32,874 nt of DNA from Candidatus Binataceae bacterium (GTDB lineage: Bacteria; Desulfobacterota; Binatia; Binatales; Binataceae), in contig DATGHL010000034.1 in the NCBI GenBank assembly GCA_035308025.1, positions 1 to 32,874 on the forward strand. The letters run 5' to 3'. A program made the position numbers and the translations under genes. Position 1 is the first letter of the stretch. Every line of letters starts with the position of its first letter. Below, one piece after another: positions 1 to 8,562 of this stretch. The notes under the pieces were generated by a model that did no database searches, was not told the DNA's origin, and saw nothing but the letters and a program-made list of their open reading frames with translations.

Positions 1-549
1 CCATCCTACGACAATCAAGCCGCCGATAACTCCGGCGATGACGCCCTCGCGCAGCACCGCGATCCAGGGACCAAGAAGATTTTGCGCGAGTTCCCGCTGA
101 CGCCAGAAGAAAAAGGCGAGCATCGCGGTGGTCGCCATCAGGTTGCCGATGATGACCTTCCACCAGGGCATCGCCGCGGCCGCGGCTGGACCCATCAGCA
201 TCAGCAAGGCGATGAAAAACACCTCGAACGCGACGGTGAAAACCAGCAACGGAGCGAAGAGTTCGGGATGGCGTTCAGCGCCGTCGATCATCAGCGCGCC
301 GACAGCGCCGATCGCGGCGAAAGCGAGAAAATGCACGACACTGTATTCGGCGACCAGGACCCAGGCCGCTTGTGTCATCGCGATCGGCTGCTGAGAACCA
401 TGCAATAAGGCCGCGGCCAGCAGGGCCGGGCTCCAAAGCGGATGGCCATTGATAAGATCGAAAATAAAAAACCAGATCGCGATTACTGCGCCGCCAACCA
501 GTCCGGCCATAATTCCGTCACTGATTATTCGGCTCTTCGATTGCTGCAT
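1..549 (-). CDS. Polytopic membrane protein of the oxidase operon, C-terminus cut by window edge
   Basis: An open minus-strand frame of 183 codons starts at ATG 547-549 and reads out of the window with no stop. GGAGG lies 5 nt before the ATG. The protein is strongly hydrophobic with about five membrane segments, including GIMAGLVGGAVIAIWFF near the N-terminus. The last visible residues, REGVIAGVIGGLIVVGW, closely resemble that N-terminal segment (SDGIMAGLVGGAVIAIW), so the full protein is probably two homologous halves. It is the last visible gene downstream of ctaG and may belong to the respiratory operon, though the 169-bp gap could hold its own promoter. I do not recognise a named family. 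A role in oxidase assembly or stability is inference from position only. Confidence 0.8.
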   Translation of the reverse strand, partial: MQQSKSRIISDGIMAGLVGGAVIAIWFFIFDLINGHPLWSPALLAAALLHGSQQPIAMTQAAWVLVAEYSVVHFLAFAAIGAVGALMIDGAERHPELFAPLLVFTVAFEVFFIALLMLMGPAAAAAMPWWKVIIGNLMATTAMLAFFFWRQRELAQNLLGPWIAVLREGVIAGVIGGLIVVGW

Positions 550-718
550 CACATCCTCCGCCAGTACGGCCTTTGCAAAACGCAAACAGTCACATCTGCG
601 CTGAGCTGATCGACACATAAGCCTTTCGACTTATCTGCGCAAGTGCAGCTTATGCGCACGAGCGTAAAAGGCGCGGCGATAGCCTTAGTCGGGAGGAATT
701 CGGAAAGTTTAGGCAGAT
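550..718. other. Intergenic gap between ctaG and the left-edge membrane gene
   Basis: There is no credible gene. The stretch has short inverted repeats (ATAAG/CTTAT at about 619-637, and two TGCGCA copies near 636-658), but none has a U-tract or a clear promoter. Confidence 0.4.
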
Positions 719-1522
719 CTAGCGGGGCTGCTGACGCAGCACTCGCACAGGGATAGCGCGGCGATTGATCGGCGGCATCTCCTCGTCGTCGCGTCGCGAC
801 CAGCGGAAAAAAATCGCGCTGAAAACGAACATCAGGTAGACGCCCTGCCCCACCCACATGATCAATCCGCCGAGCACCTGATCAGCCATCGGCGACAGCC
901 CGAGCGGATGGGGCGGCAGCACGTACCAGGTGTAAATCACCGACTGCGCCATCGTGATCGGAGCGGCCACCGCGGTCATCGGGATCATCAGGAGGAACAA
1001 GTACATAATCTGCAATGGATAGGAGAGCCGCGGATACTCCGGCAACGGACTCAGCAGCGGAAACCACAGCAACAATCCCGTTGTGAGCAGGAGCGTGTGA
1101 ACGTCGCCGTAAATCGGATGCACGTGGCAAACCGCGTCGCAGACCAGTGGATAGTGCACGAGGGTAAACACGGCCGCGAACAACAGGAAGGCGAAGAGCG
1201 GGCGCGTCAAGATCCTCGCCAGCGGTTCGACCATCCTATGGAGCAGAATCGGCCGCAGCATCCAGTCGGGCGTTCCCGCTAGCAGCAGTGGCGGCGCGAC
1301 GAAGACCAGAACCATCTGCTGAGAGATATAGATGAAGAACGACCGTTCTTTGCTGAATTGGTCCAACGGCCCGGAGAGCACCGCCAGAATCGCGAACAGG
1401 CCCGCGGCGTACGTTCCGCCTTGCGCGAGCGTTGGAGAACGTTTGAGCAGAAGCGACGCGCCAACGTAGCCGGCGAGCAGAATCGCAATCGAGATCAGCG
1501 TGGACGGATCAACTTCCCACAT
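719..1522 (-). CDS. ctaG: Cytochrome c oxidase assembly factor CtaG (caa3_CtaG family)
   Basis: A 267-residue integral membrane protein with about seven hydrophobic segments. The family pattern is clear: GTPDWMLRP after the third segment, FTLVHYPLVCDAV, then HTLLLTTGLLLWFPLLSP, and a late GGLIMWVGQGVYLMFVF segment followed by a short basic cytoplasmic tail. Members of this family (not the Cox11-type CtaG) are needed for assembly or activity of caa3 oxidases in Bacillus. The gene follows the CoxIV gene by about 40 bp, so it is likely co-transcribed. The ATG at 1520-1522 has no strong ribosome binding site, so its translation may depend on the upstream genes. Confidence 0.88.
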   Translation of the reverse strand: MWEVDPSTLISIAILLAGYVGASLLLKRSPTLAQGGTYAAGLFAILAVLSGPLDQFSKERSFFIYISQQMVLVFVAPPLLLAGTPDWMLRPILLHRMVEPLARILTRPLFAFLLFAAVFTLVHYPLVCDAVCHVHPIYGDVHTLLLTTGLLLWFPLLSPLPEYPRLSYPLQIMYLFLLMIPMTAVAAPITMAQSVIYTWYVLPPHPLGLSPMADQVLGGLIMWVGQGVYLMFVFSAIFFRWSRRDDEEMPPINRRAIPVRVLRQQPR

Positions 1523-1562
1523 TTAATATGCAAACTCTGAGTGGGCCGACTAGATACTTCGG

Positions 1563-1913
1563 CTATGGCCCCGGATGATGTGCGAGATAAGACAACAGCA
1601 TCGTCAGCGACGCCAGGATGAGACACGCCAGCATCAGCGGGAAAATAAACAACACTGAGAAGACCCGGCTATCGAAGTGCAGATGCATGTAATAGGCGGC
1701 GACGAGCACAAATTTGCAGAAAGAGAGAATCAGCAGCAATGGCACCAGCAACGGTTGCAGCGCCGGTACGTAGTAGACACCGATCTCGGCCACCGTCAGC
1801 ACGGTGAGAATCAACGCAATAACCAGGTATTGGTTGGCCGTCGGATGGTGGCTTTCCTCGACGGCGTGATGCACTCCGCCGTGGCCATGTTCAATCGCGT
1901 GTTCGCTGCTCAT
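1563..1913 (-). CDS. caa3-type cytochrome c oxidase subunit IV (COX4_pro)
   Basis: A 116-residue small subunit with three predicted membrane segments: [20 protein letters not shown], a second at [20 protein letters not shown], and a third at [20 protein letters not shown]. This is the usual layout of prokaryotic CoxIV. The start overlaps the stop of the CoxI-III gene in an ATGA, so translation is coupled. The N-terminal 25 residues are unusually histidine-rich, with seven His in the first 23 positions; metal handling there is speculation. It lies in the oxidase operon just upstream of ctaG. Confidence 0.88.
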   Translation of the reverse strand: MSSEHAIEHGHGGVHHAVEESHHPTANQYLVIALILTVLTVAEIGVYYVPALQPLLVPLLLILSFCKFVLVAAYYMHLHFDSRVFSVLFIFPLMLACLILASLTMLLSYLAHHPGP

Positions 1914-4369
1914 GCGCCCTTAACCGTCCTCATCAGATAGACCAGCACGAAGATGATAACCCAGACGATATCGACAAAGTGCCAGTAGAGGCCGCAGAGC
2001 TCGACCGAGAGCGAACGTTTTGAGTCGAGCTTGCCGAACATCCCGGCAACGGCCATCACGACTAGCCAGACTACGCCGATGAAGACGTGGAAGCCGTGAA
2101 AGCCGACGAGGGTGTAGAAGCACTGGCTGAAAAGGTTGCTATTGAAGACCATGCCTTTATCGAGCCAGAAGTCGCTGAACTCATACACCTGGCCACCGAG
2201 AAAGATCAGGCCGAATAGAGCAGTACCGAGCAACCAGATCGTGCCCCATTTCTGATCGTTGCGCTGAAACGCGGCCAGCGCCAAGACCATCAGCAGACTC
2301 GAAGTGAGTAGTACAAAGGTACTGAACGAAGTCAGCGGAATATTCAGGATATAGGCGTCGAAGTGGCCGAGGCTGCGCCCCTTGTAAACCATGTAGGTCG
2401 AAATCAGGCTGGCGAAAAAGACGCATTCCGAACCGATAAAGCTCCAGATGCCGACCTTGCGATGGTCCAGTCCGAGGAAGCTCTCGGCAACGGAGTGAAG
2501 ATTCTCTTCGCCCCACTCCTTGTATTCGAACGACATCGCGATTGCGGCCAACCCCAGCAACCCCATACCGGTGAAGACGACGCGGTACCAGCCGACCAGC
2601 ACGCCGATCGCCATCCCAAACATGCCCAAAGCGATGAAAACCGGGTAGAGCGAGGGTAGCGGAATATGAATCTTACTGACGTCGACCAGGACGGGTGCGA
2701 TTACCGGCGGTCCCTGTTGCAGACCGGAGGCCTCGACGCTGCCGTACTTCGTCACCCAGAAAGCGTCGCGCGAGGTCACCGTCGGAACCTCAGCGAAGTT
2801 ATATATAGGCGGCGGCGTCGGCGTCGACCATTCGAGTGTCCGCGCGTCCCAGGGATCGGCGCCGGCGCGCTCGCCGGAGGTGAGGCTCCAGTAGATATTG
2901 AGCAGCAACGGAATGAACGAGAGGGCGATTATATAGGCATTCCAGGTCTCCCACTTGTTCCAGAAGTCCCAGCCCATATGCGGCGCGTATGTATAGATGC
3001 GGCGGGGCATCCCGAGTTCGCCGAGGAAATGCATCGGGAAGAAGGTCGCATTGAACGACCAGACCGCGAGCCAAAAATGCCACTTGCCGAGACTTTCGTT
3101 CATCATCCGGCCGGTGACTTTGGGCCAGTAGTAATAGAGCGCGGCAAAGATCGCGAAGAGCGCGCCCAAGCCCAACACGTAATGAAAGTGCGCAACGATA
3201 ATATAGCTGTCGGTCTGTTCAAGGTCGATCGGCGGGCTGGCGTGCATCACGCCGCTGAGACCGCCAATCGTGAATTGCAACACGAACGCGACCGCAAACA
3301 GATAGGCCGTCGTGAAGCGGAGCCGGCCGCCCCAGATCGTCGCCAGCCAGGAGAAAATCTTGATGCCCGTCGGGATCGCGATGAGCATCGAGGTGATCGA
3401 GAAGGTGGCATCGGCGACCGGGCCCATGCCGGTCGCGAACATATGATGGCCCCAAACGCCGTAGGACAAAAAGGCGATCAGGATCATTGAGTAGGCCATC
3501 ATCGGATAGCCGAAGAGCGCCTTGCGCGAGAAGACCGGGATCACTTCAGAGATCATGCCGAAGGCCGGCAGGATCATGATGTAGACTTCGGGGTGGCCGA
3601 AGATCCAGAACAGATGCTGCCAGAGCATCGGAGTTGCGCCGGCGACCACGCGGTAGTAGTGCGTGTCGAAGTAGCGATCCATGAAGAGGAAAATCAGGCC
3701 GACCGTCAGCGCCGGAAAGGCCAGCAGAATCAGGATGACCGTGATCAGCAGCGACCAGATGAACATCGGCATCCGCATGAAGGTCATGCCGGGCGCGCGC
3801 ATGTTGACGATGGTGACGAAGAAGTTCAGCGCGCTCATCACCGAGGAGACGCCGAGGATCAACAGGCCGAGGTCGAAGAAATCGATATTGGGCCCGGGTG
3901 CGTAATAGCGCTCGGTCAGGTTGGCGTAGCCGAACCAGCCGCCGTTCGGCAGTGCGCCATAGAGCCAGCCCAGATTCAGCGTGATCGCGCCGAATAGGAA
4001 GATCCAATAGCTCAGGGCGTTGAGCCGCGGAAAGGCGACGTCGCGCGCGCCAATCTGCAGCGGAATCAGGAAGTTACCGAAAAATCCGGTCTCGAGCGGC
4101 ATGATGACCAGGAAGATCATCGTGAGGCCGTGCATCGTGAAAAACTGATTGTAGGTGTGAGCGCTGAGAAAGTTGTTGTCCGGGTACATGAGCTGGGTGC
4201 GCACAAGCATCGCCTCGGTGCCGCCGAACACCAGCGCCACCATCGCGGTGATGCCGTAGAGCACCGCGATGCGCTTGTGATCGATCGTGGTCAGCCAGCC
4301 GTAGATACCCCCGCCTTCGAGGTAGCTGGCCTGTTCGACGTGATGAATTGGTCTTGGTTGGGCAGCCAT
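1910..4369 (-). CDS. ctaD: Fused cytochrome c oxidase subunit I + III (heme-copper oxidase)
   Basis: An 819-residue fusion catalysing O2 reduction to water with proton pumping. Residues about 20-500 are CoxI: heme a ligand H80 (FFTMHG), the A1-type motif GHPEVY with CuB ligand H259, E261 and the cross-link Tyr Y263, CuB pair H308/H309 (WGHHMF), and VAHFHY with heme a3 ligand H394 and heme a ligand H396. A linker (505-570) and two further membrane segments (about 575-612) follow. CoxIII then spans about 638-819 ([46 protein letters not shown]). The ATG at 4367-4369 has AGGA about 8 nt upstream. It lies 10 bp after the CoxII gene and overlaps CoxIV by 4 bp. CoxI-III fusions are known in other caa3 oxidases. 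Confidence 0.96.
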   Translation of the reverse strand: MAAQPRPIHHVEQASYLEGGGIYGWLTTIDHKRIAVLYGITAMVALVFGGTEAMLVRTQLMYPDNNFLSAHTYNQFFTMHGLTMIFLVIMPLETGFFGNFLIPLQIGARDVAFPRLNALSYWIFLFGAITLNLGWLYGALPNGGWFGYANLTERYYAPGPNIDFFDLGLLILGVSSVMSALNFFVTIVNMRAPGMTFMRMPMFIWSLLITVILILLAFPALTVGLIFLFMDRYFDTHYYRVVAGATPMLWQHLFWIFGHPEVYIMILPAFGMISEVIPVFSRKALFGYPMMAYSMILIAFLSYGVWGHHMFATGMGPVADATFSITSMLIAIPTGIKIFSWLATIWGGRLRFTTAYLFAVAFVLQFTIGGLSGVMHASPPIDLEQTDSYIIVAHFHYVLGLGALFAIFAALYYYWPKVTGRMMNESLGKWHFWLAVWSFNATFFPMHFLGELGMPRRIYTYAPHMGWDFWNKWETWNAYIIALSFIPLLLNIYWSLTSGERAGADPWDARTLEWSTPTPPPIYNFAEVPTVTSRDAFWVTKYGSVEASGLQQGPPVIAPVLVDVSKIHIPLPSLYPVFIALGMFGMAIGVLVGWYRVVFTGMGLLGLAAIAMSFEYKEWGEENLHSVAESFLGLDHRKVGIWSFIGSECVFFASLISTYMVYKGRSLGHFDAYILNIPLTSFSTFVLLTSSLLMVLALAAFQRNDQKWGTIWLLGTALFGLIFLGGQVYEFSDFWLDKGMVFNSNLFSQCFYTLVGFHGFHVFIGVVWLVVMAVAGMFGKLDSKRSLSVELCGLYWHFVDIVWVIIFVLVYLMRTVKGA

Positions 4370-4379
4370 CGTTCAATTC

Positions 4380-5432
4380 CTATTTGAGGCTTTCCAGATA
4401 AGCCACCAGGTCGTTGAGGTCCTCGCCGCTGAGCCCGAGGGTCGGCATGTTGGCGCCAGGCTTCACCGCATCGGGATTTTTGATCCAGCGTGCGACATTT
4501 TCCGGAGTGTTGTCCATGATCGCGCCGGCCAGCGTGCCGCGCTCACCGAAATGGGTCAGGTCCGGGCCGCGAAAGCCGTAAGTATATTCCTTGGAGAACC
4601 CGGTAACGCCCTTGATCGTATGGCAGATAGCGCAGGGCGCGTCGGCGAAGATTTTCGCTCCGGCCGCGGCCGGACCGGAATCGGGCTTGACCGGGTCTTC
4701 GAGCTGGTGCTTGGTCCAACGATCGAAATCCTCGGGCGTATCGACGAAGATCCGGAAGCGCATGTTGGCATGGGAATCGCCGCAGAATTCCGTGCACTGC
4801 CCCCAGTATTCACCCGGGGTGTTGGCCGTCAAAGTGATCTGGTTGGTCTGGCCGGGCACGACGTCGCGCTTGCCGCCGATCGCCGGCATGAAGAAGCTGT
4901 GGATCACGTCGCGCGAAACCATCGAAAAATGGATCGTGCGATTCACCGGGATATGGGCTTCGTCGGCGGTGACCACGCCGGTCGAGGGGTAGCGGAATTC
5001 CCACCACCACTGATGGGCGATGACGCGGACTTCAAAAGTATCGGCCGACCATTTCTCGGGCTGCGTCTGGATGATCGCGCGGACCGTCGGAACGGTGATG
5101 ACGACCACGATGATCGACGGGATGATGGTCCAGGCCATCTCGAGATAGACGTCCGAATGCTTGTGCGAGGGTTCACCCGGCTCGCCGGTGCGGCTCGAAA
5201 AAACAAACAGCGCGAGGAAGAAGACCACCGCGACGACAATCAATATGACTATATCGATCGCGGTGATGGTGACGAAGATATCGTAGAACTTTTGCGTCAG
5301 ATCGGATTTGGGCGAAAGCGTATCTAGGCGATAATGCGTCCCCGGCGGCGGCGCGCATCCGGCCGCGGCCAGCGCCGCCGCGATTACTCCGATCACCCAG
5401 CCCAAGCGGCCCCTTTTGCTTGACGCGATCAT
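4380..5432 (-). CDS. ctaC: caa3 oxidase subunit II with fused C-terminal cytochrome c
   Basis: A 350-residue lipoprotein-type CoxII that takes electrons from a cytochrome donor to CuA and then CoxI. The N-terminus has a signal ending in a lipobox-like AAAGC (C26). Two membrane segments follow at about 52-80 and 97-120. The periplasmic cupredoxin domain keeps all CuA ligands: H178, C213, E215, C217, H221 and M224 in CTEFCGDSHANM. A linker leads to a class I cytochrome c domain (about 255-350) with heme motif CAICH (267-271) and a likely axial Met in GANMPTLG (M329). The start overlaps the actF stop in an ATGA. Because no actE is present, this heme domain is the probable direct partner of alternative complex III (inference). 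Confidence 0.96.
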   Translation of the reverse strand: MIASSKRGRLGWVIGVIAAALAAAGCAPPPGTHYRLDTLSPKSDLTQKFYDIFVTITAIDIVILIVVAVVFFLALFVFSSRTGEPGEPSHKHSDVYLEMAWTIIPSIIVVVITVPTVRAIIQTQPEKWSADTFEVRVIAHQWWWEFRYPSTGVVTADEAHIPVNRTIHFSMVSRDVIHSFFMPAIGGKRDVVPGQTNQITLTANTPGEYWGQCTEFCGDSHANMRFRIFVDTPEDFDRWTKHQLEDPVKPDSGPAAAGAKIFADAPCAICHTIKGVTGFSKEYTYGFRGPDLTHFGERGTLAGAIMDNTPENVARWIKNPDAVKPGANMPTLGLSGEDLNDLVAYLESLK

Positions 5433-6673
5433 CGTTCCATTCCGCCGGCACCGCTTGTCGCCATCCGGGCCGCAAGCTGCAATCCAGGATTAAGACACAA
5501 CAGGAAAATGCCGAGGAACCCGGCGGTGATACTCAGTTCGACCCATCCCAGCGGCACATGATTGGGTGACAGTGACGGCACCACCATGACGAAATCCGTG
5601 AGCCAGACGCCAACCATGCCCAGGAGCGCAACCGTCCGCAGGATGACGGGGTTTTTCTTGGGTTTCACGCCCATCAGAACGAAGAACGGGACGACCCAGT
5701 TCAACATCGGGCAGAGCCACGCAAACGGCTCCCAAGGCCGATGCCAGAAGCGCAGGATGAGAAAAAAAGTCTCGGTCGGCAGATCGCCGTACCAGATGAC
5801 CAGATACTGGGCGAACGAAAGGTACATCCAGAAGATCGAAAAAGCGAAGACAAGTTTGCCGTAGTCGTGGAGTATGCTTTGGTCGCTGAACGCAGTCTCC
5901 GGACCCAGCCGGCGACGGAAATATGTAGCGACGAACGCCGAGCCGCAGATCGCGCTCCAAAAGCACATCTCGAACCACCACCAGCCGAAGAGGGTGCTAT
6001 GCCAGAGCGGCGCGAGCGACATGATCAGGTCAATCGCCAGCATCGTATAGAGGAAGATGTAGAGCACGCCGACTAGCGGGGCGAGCCGCCGAATCGCCGT
6101 CGGCGGCATCTCGATCGTCAGCGGCTCGCTCGCCCACAGCATCGCGGCGCGCCCGCGCGAGTGGCTGACGAACCAGGCGCTGACGATTGCCAGGAGAATG
6201 AGCGCGATGCCGTCGCGGGTGAACATAAATGGAGCGTTGAGCCAGGCCGCCTTTTTGACCACCGGATGCATAATCCAGGGGAAGATATGTTCGCGACCGG
6301 CAAAGATGCCCCAGAAGAGCACCGCGCCCACGATTAGAAAGGGCCAACCCGCCTCGGCTACTCGTATATGAACAGCATGCCGCGTCCAGCGTCCCTGCGT
6401 CAGGTAGTAGCCGCACGAGAGCACCACCCCGCCCTGTGCGATCCCGATGAAGAACAGAAAGTTAACCAGGTAGATGTGCCAGACCCGATCATCGCGGCCT
6501 AACAGCAGCGCGATGACAAAGCCGACGATGCCGATCGCGGCGAGCACTCCGCCGATGAGATTGAGCCGCTTCCAATTGAGTTCGACTGGCCGATGCAGGG
6601 GACGAACGGCAGCGGCGCCAAGGGATTGAGGTTGGATTTCGCTCATGTTCGGGCTTCGATCCTCAAACGCCAC
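5429..6673 (-). CDS. actF: Alternative complex III subunit ActF (quinol:cytochrome c oxidoreductase membrane subunit)
   Basis: About 414 residues with around ten hydrophobic segments, a PsrC/NrfD-like protein related to ActC. It forms, with ActC, the membrane core of alternative complex III, and shows the ActF-type stretches FLFFIGIAQGGVVLSCGYYL, HPVVKKAAWLNAPFMFTRDG and WMYLSFAQYLVIWYGDLP. Two starts are possible: GTG at 6671-6673, three bases after the actD stop, or ATG at 6644-6646 giving MSEIQPQ (405 aa). Neither has an ideal ribosome site. It follows actD directly, where actE normally sits, and its stop overlaps ctaC. Confidence 0.9.
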   Translation of the reverse strand: MAFEDRSPNMSEIQPQSLGAAAVRPLHRPVELNWKRLNLIGGVLAAIGIVGFVIALLLGRDDRVWHIYLVNFLFFIGIAQGGVVLSCGYYLTQGRWTRHAVHIRVAEAGWPFLIVGAVLFWGIFAGREHIFPWIMHPVVKKAAWLNAPFMFTRDGIALILLAIVSAWFVSHSRGRAAMLWASEPLTIEMPPTAIRRLAPLVGVLYIFLYTMLAIDLIMSLAPLWHSTLFGWWWFEMCFWSAICGSAFVATYFRRRLGPETAFSDQSILHDYGKLVFAFSIFWMYLSFAQYLVIWYGDLPTETFFLILRFWHRPWEPFAWLCPMLNWVVPFFVLMGVKPKKNPVILRTVALLGMVGVWLTDFVMVVPSLSPNHVPLGWVELSITAGFLGIFLLCLNPGLQLAARMATSGAGGMER

Positions 6674-6676
6674 GGC

Positions 6677-7201
6677 TCAGGCGGCCTCGCGCCGAAGGTC
6701 TTCGGCGCCGGCTTCGCGCAGGATTGATTCGTATTTAGCTAGATCGCCCTCAGAGCATTGAACCACGAGGCCGAACTTGTCCGCGGCGAAATGCGGCTGG
6801 AAGCCAGGTGATGGATCAAACACCGGCATCCCGCTGTGCAGAAAAAATCCCGTGACACCGGAAACCCCGCCGAAGAGGATCATCAACTCGAACATGATCA
6901 CGATGAAGGGCGGGATCGAGGCGACGGCGCGGCCGCCGGTGTTGAGATTCCATTCGAGCGAAGTGCCGACGGTCAGCGCGATCGCGGAGAGAAACCCGGT
7001 GATCCCGCCGATCAGCACCCACAGGCGCACCGGGCTGCGTCCTTGCGCACGCGCTTCCTGCGCCGCCTCCTGCACTTTCTCGCTGGGATAGGGGGTGAAG
7101 GCGTGGAACTGATGCACGTGCGCGGCGTGCAGCTCCTCGATTGCGCGGGCGCAATCGTCCTCGTTCGCGAAAGTTGAAACCAATGCGATTTCGCCGCTCA
7201 T
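6677..7201 (-). CDS. actD: Alternative complex III subunit ActD (DUF3341)
   Basis: A 174-residue protein starting MSGEIALVSTF. The ATG at 7199-7201 overlaps the actC stop in an ATGA, which decides this start over a longer frame. An N-terminal ferredoxin-like domain (about 1-55, with HAFTPYPSEKV) precedes two membrane segments (LWVLIGGITGFLSAIALTVG and the IVIMFELMILFGGVSGVTGFF region). A short C-terminal domain (about 130-174, FGLVVQCSEGDLAKYESIL) follows. This is the standard ActD layout; it has no cofactor and packs against the ActC/ActF core. Confidence 0.93.
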   Translation of the reverse strand: MSGEIALVSTFANEDDCARAIEELHAAHVHQFHAFTPYPSEKVQEAAQEARAQGRSPVRLWVLIGGITGFLSAIALTVGTSLEWNLNTGGRAVASIPPFIVIMFELMILFGGVSGVTGFFLHSGMPVFDPSPGFQPHFAADKFGLVVQCSEGDLAKYESILREAGAEDLRREAA

Positions 7202-8562
7202 GCCGCCTTCCGATAGGGGTAAGTCTCGCGCACCGCCTGCTTCAAGTATCTGAGCCCTTCCTTGAGCTCCGTCGTCGACACAATCGGCAGGAATTTGGCG
7301 AACAGCGAGAAATTCATCAGAAACCAGCCGAAGCTCCCGACCGTGATAAAAATCTCGGTCAGATGGGGCTGATAGAAACGCCACTGCGACGGATCGGCAT
7401 TGGTCGAGAGCGAGCCCACGAAGATCACGAAGCGCTCGAGCCACATCCCGATGTTGACGAAAATTGAGATGATGAAGAGCCAGATGGTGTTGGTGCGCAC
7501 GCGCGGTATGAAGAGCAGCAGCGGCACGACGCAGTTACAAAAGATCATCATCCAGAAGAGATAGCCCTGCGGCCCGAAATAACGCTCGTGGAAAGTCACC
7601 ATCTCGATCGGATCCTGCGCGTACCAGACCATGAATGACTCGGTAGCGTAGGAGTAACTCATGACCACCGAAGTGAGCAGGACGACCTTGGCCAGATTGT
7701 CGAGATGCCAAATGGTGATCAGGCCCTTGAGCTTCATCAGGCGGCGCATCGGAATCGCGAGCGTCAGCACCAGCGCGCAGCCGGAGAAGATCGCGCCGCA
7801 GACGAAGTAGGGCGCGAAGATCGTACTGTGCCAGCCCGGCAACTGCGTCATCGCGAAGTCCCAGGAAACCACGCTGTGAACCGAGAGCACCAGCGGCGTT
7901 GCAAAGCCGGCGAGCAGCAGATAGACCATCGAGAAGTTACGCCACTGCCGATCCGTCCCCTGCCATCCAAAAGACAGAATGGAATAGAGCATTTTGCGCC
8001 AGCCGACGGCTTTCTCCCGCGCGTTGGCAATATCCGGAATCATGCCGGTGAAAAGGAACAGCACGCTGATAGTCAGGTAGGTGCTGATCGCAAACAGATC
8101 CCAGACCAGCGGGGAGCGGAAGTCGGGCTGCAGAAAACGCTCATTCGGATAGGGCACCAGCCAGTAAAAAAACCAGACTCGTCCGAGATGGATCAGTGGG
8201 AAAAGGCCTGCGGTCGCGACGGCGAAGACGGTCATCGCTTCGGCGAGCCGGAAGATGCCGGTGCGCCAGCGCACACGAAACAGAAAGAGCACCGCCGAGA
8301 TGAGCGTCCCGGAGTGCGCAATACCGACCCAGAAGACGAAATTCGTGATGTAAACCGCCCACAAATTGGGCTGGCCGTAACCGGTCGAGTCAAAGGTGTA
8401 GTAAATCTGATGCATCCAGAAGGCGCCGCCGATCGCGGTCATCGAGGCGCAGAAGAGCATCCAGAGCCAGTACTTGAGCCCGCCGGGCGAAAAAGCCCAC
8501 TGCGCCTGCCGATCAACGTCGATGAAATTGGGCTCGATTTTGGTGTCGATGGCGGCGGCCAT
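7198..8562 (-). CDS. actC: Alternative complex III subunit ActC (NrfD/PsrC-like quinol-binding subunit)
   Basis: A 454-residue polytopic protein with about ten membrane segments. It is the NrfD/PsrC-type subunit thought to hold the quinol site at the interface with ActB. Recognisable stretches are WAVYITNFVFWVGIAHSGTL, a HLGRVWFFYWLVPYPNE loop, LPGWHSTIFAPYFVCGAIFSG, and SYSYATESFMVWYAQDP near two thirds of the length. The ATG at 8560-8562 abuts the actB stop with no gap, and the stop overlaps actD by 4 bp, so the genes are translationally coupled. Confidence 0.94.
   Translation of the reverse strand: MAAAIDTKIEPNFIDVDRQAQWAFSPGGLKYWLWMLFCASMTAIGGAFWMHQIYYTFDSTGYGQPNLWAVYITNFVFWVGIAHSGTLISAVLFLFRVRWRTGIFRLAEAMTVFAVATAGLFPLIHLGRVWFFYWLVPYPNERFLQPDFRSPLVWDLFAISTYLTISVLFLFTGMIPDIANAREKAVGWRKMLYSILSFGWQGTDRQWRNFSMVYLLLAGFATPLVLSVHSVVSWDFAMTQLPGWHSTIFAPYFVCGAIFSGCALVLTLAIPMRRLMKLKGLITIWHLDNLAKVVLLTSVVMSYSYATESFMVWYAQDPIEMVTFHERYFGPQGYLFWMMIFCNCVVPLLLFIPRVRTNTIWLFIISIFVNIGMWLERFVIFVGSLSTNADPSQWRFYQPHLTEIFITVGSFGWFLMNFSLFAKFLPIVSTTELKEGLRYLKQAVRETYPYRKAA

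Noticed and set aside
82..408. A plus-strand frame near the left edge.
   Set aside because: The minus strand across the same region encodes a coherent membrane protein with a good ribosome site; the plus frame is its shadow.
2666..3490. A 274-codon plus-strand frame opposite the CoxI-III gene.
   Set aside because: It is antisense to conserved CoxI coding sequence, and its product is charged and low in hydrophobic residues with no known motif.
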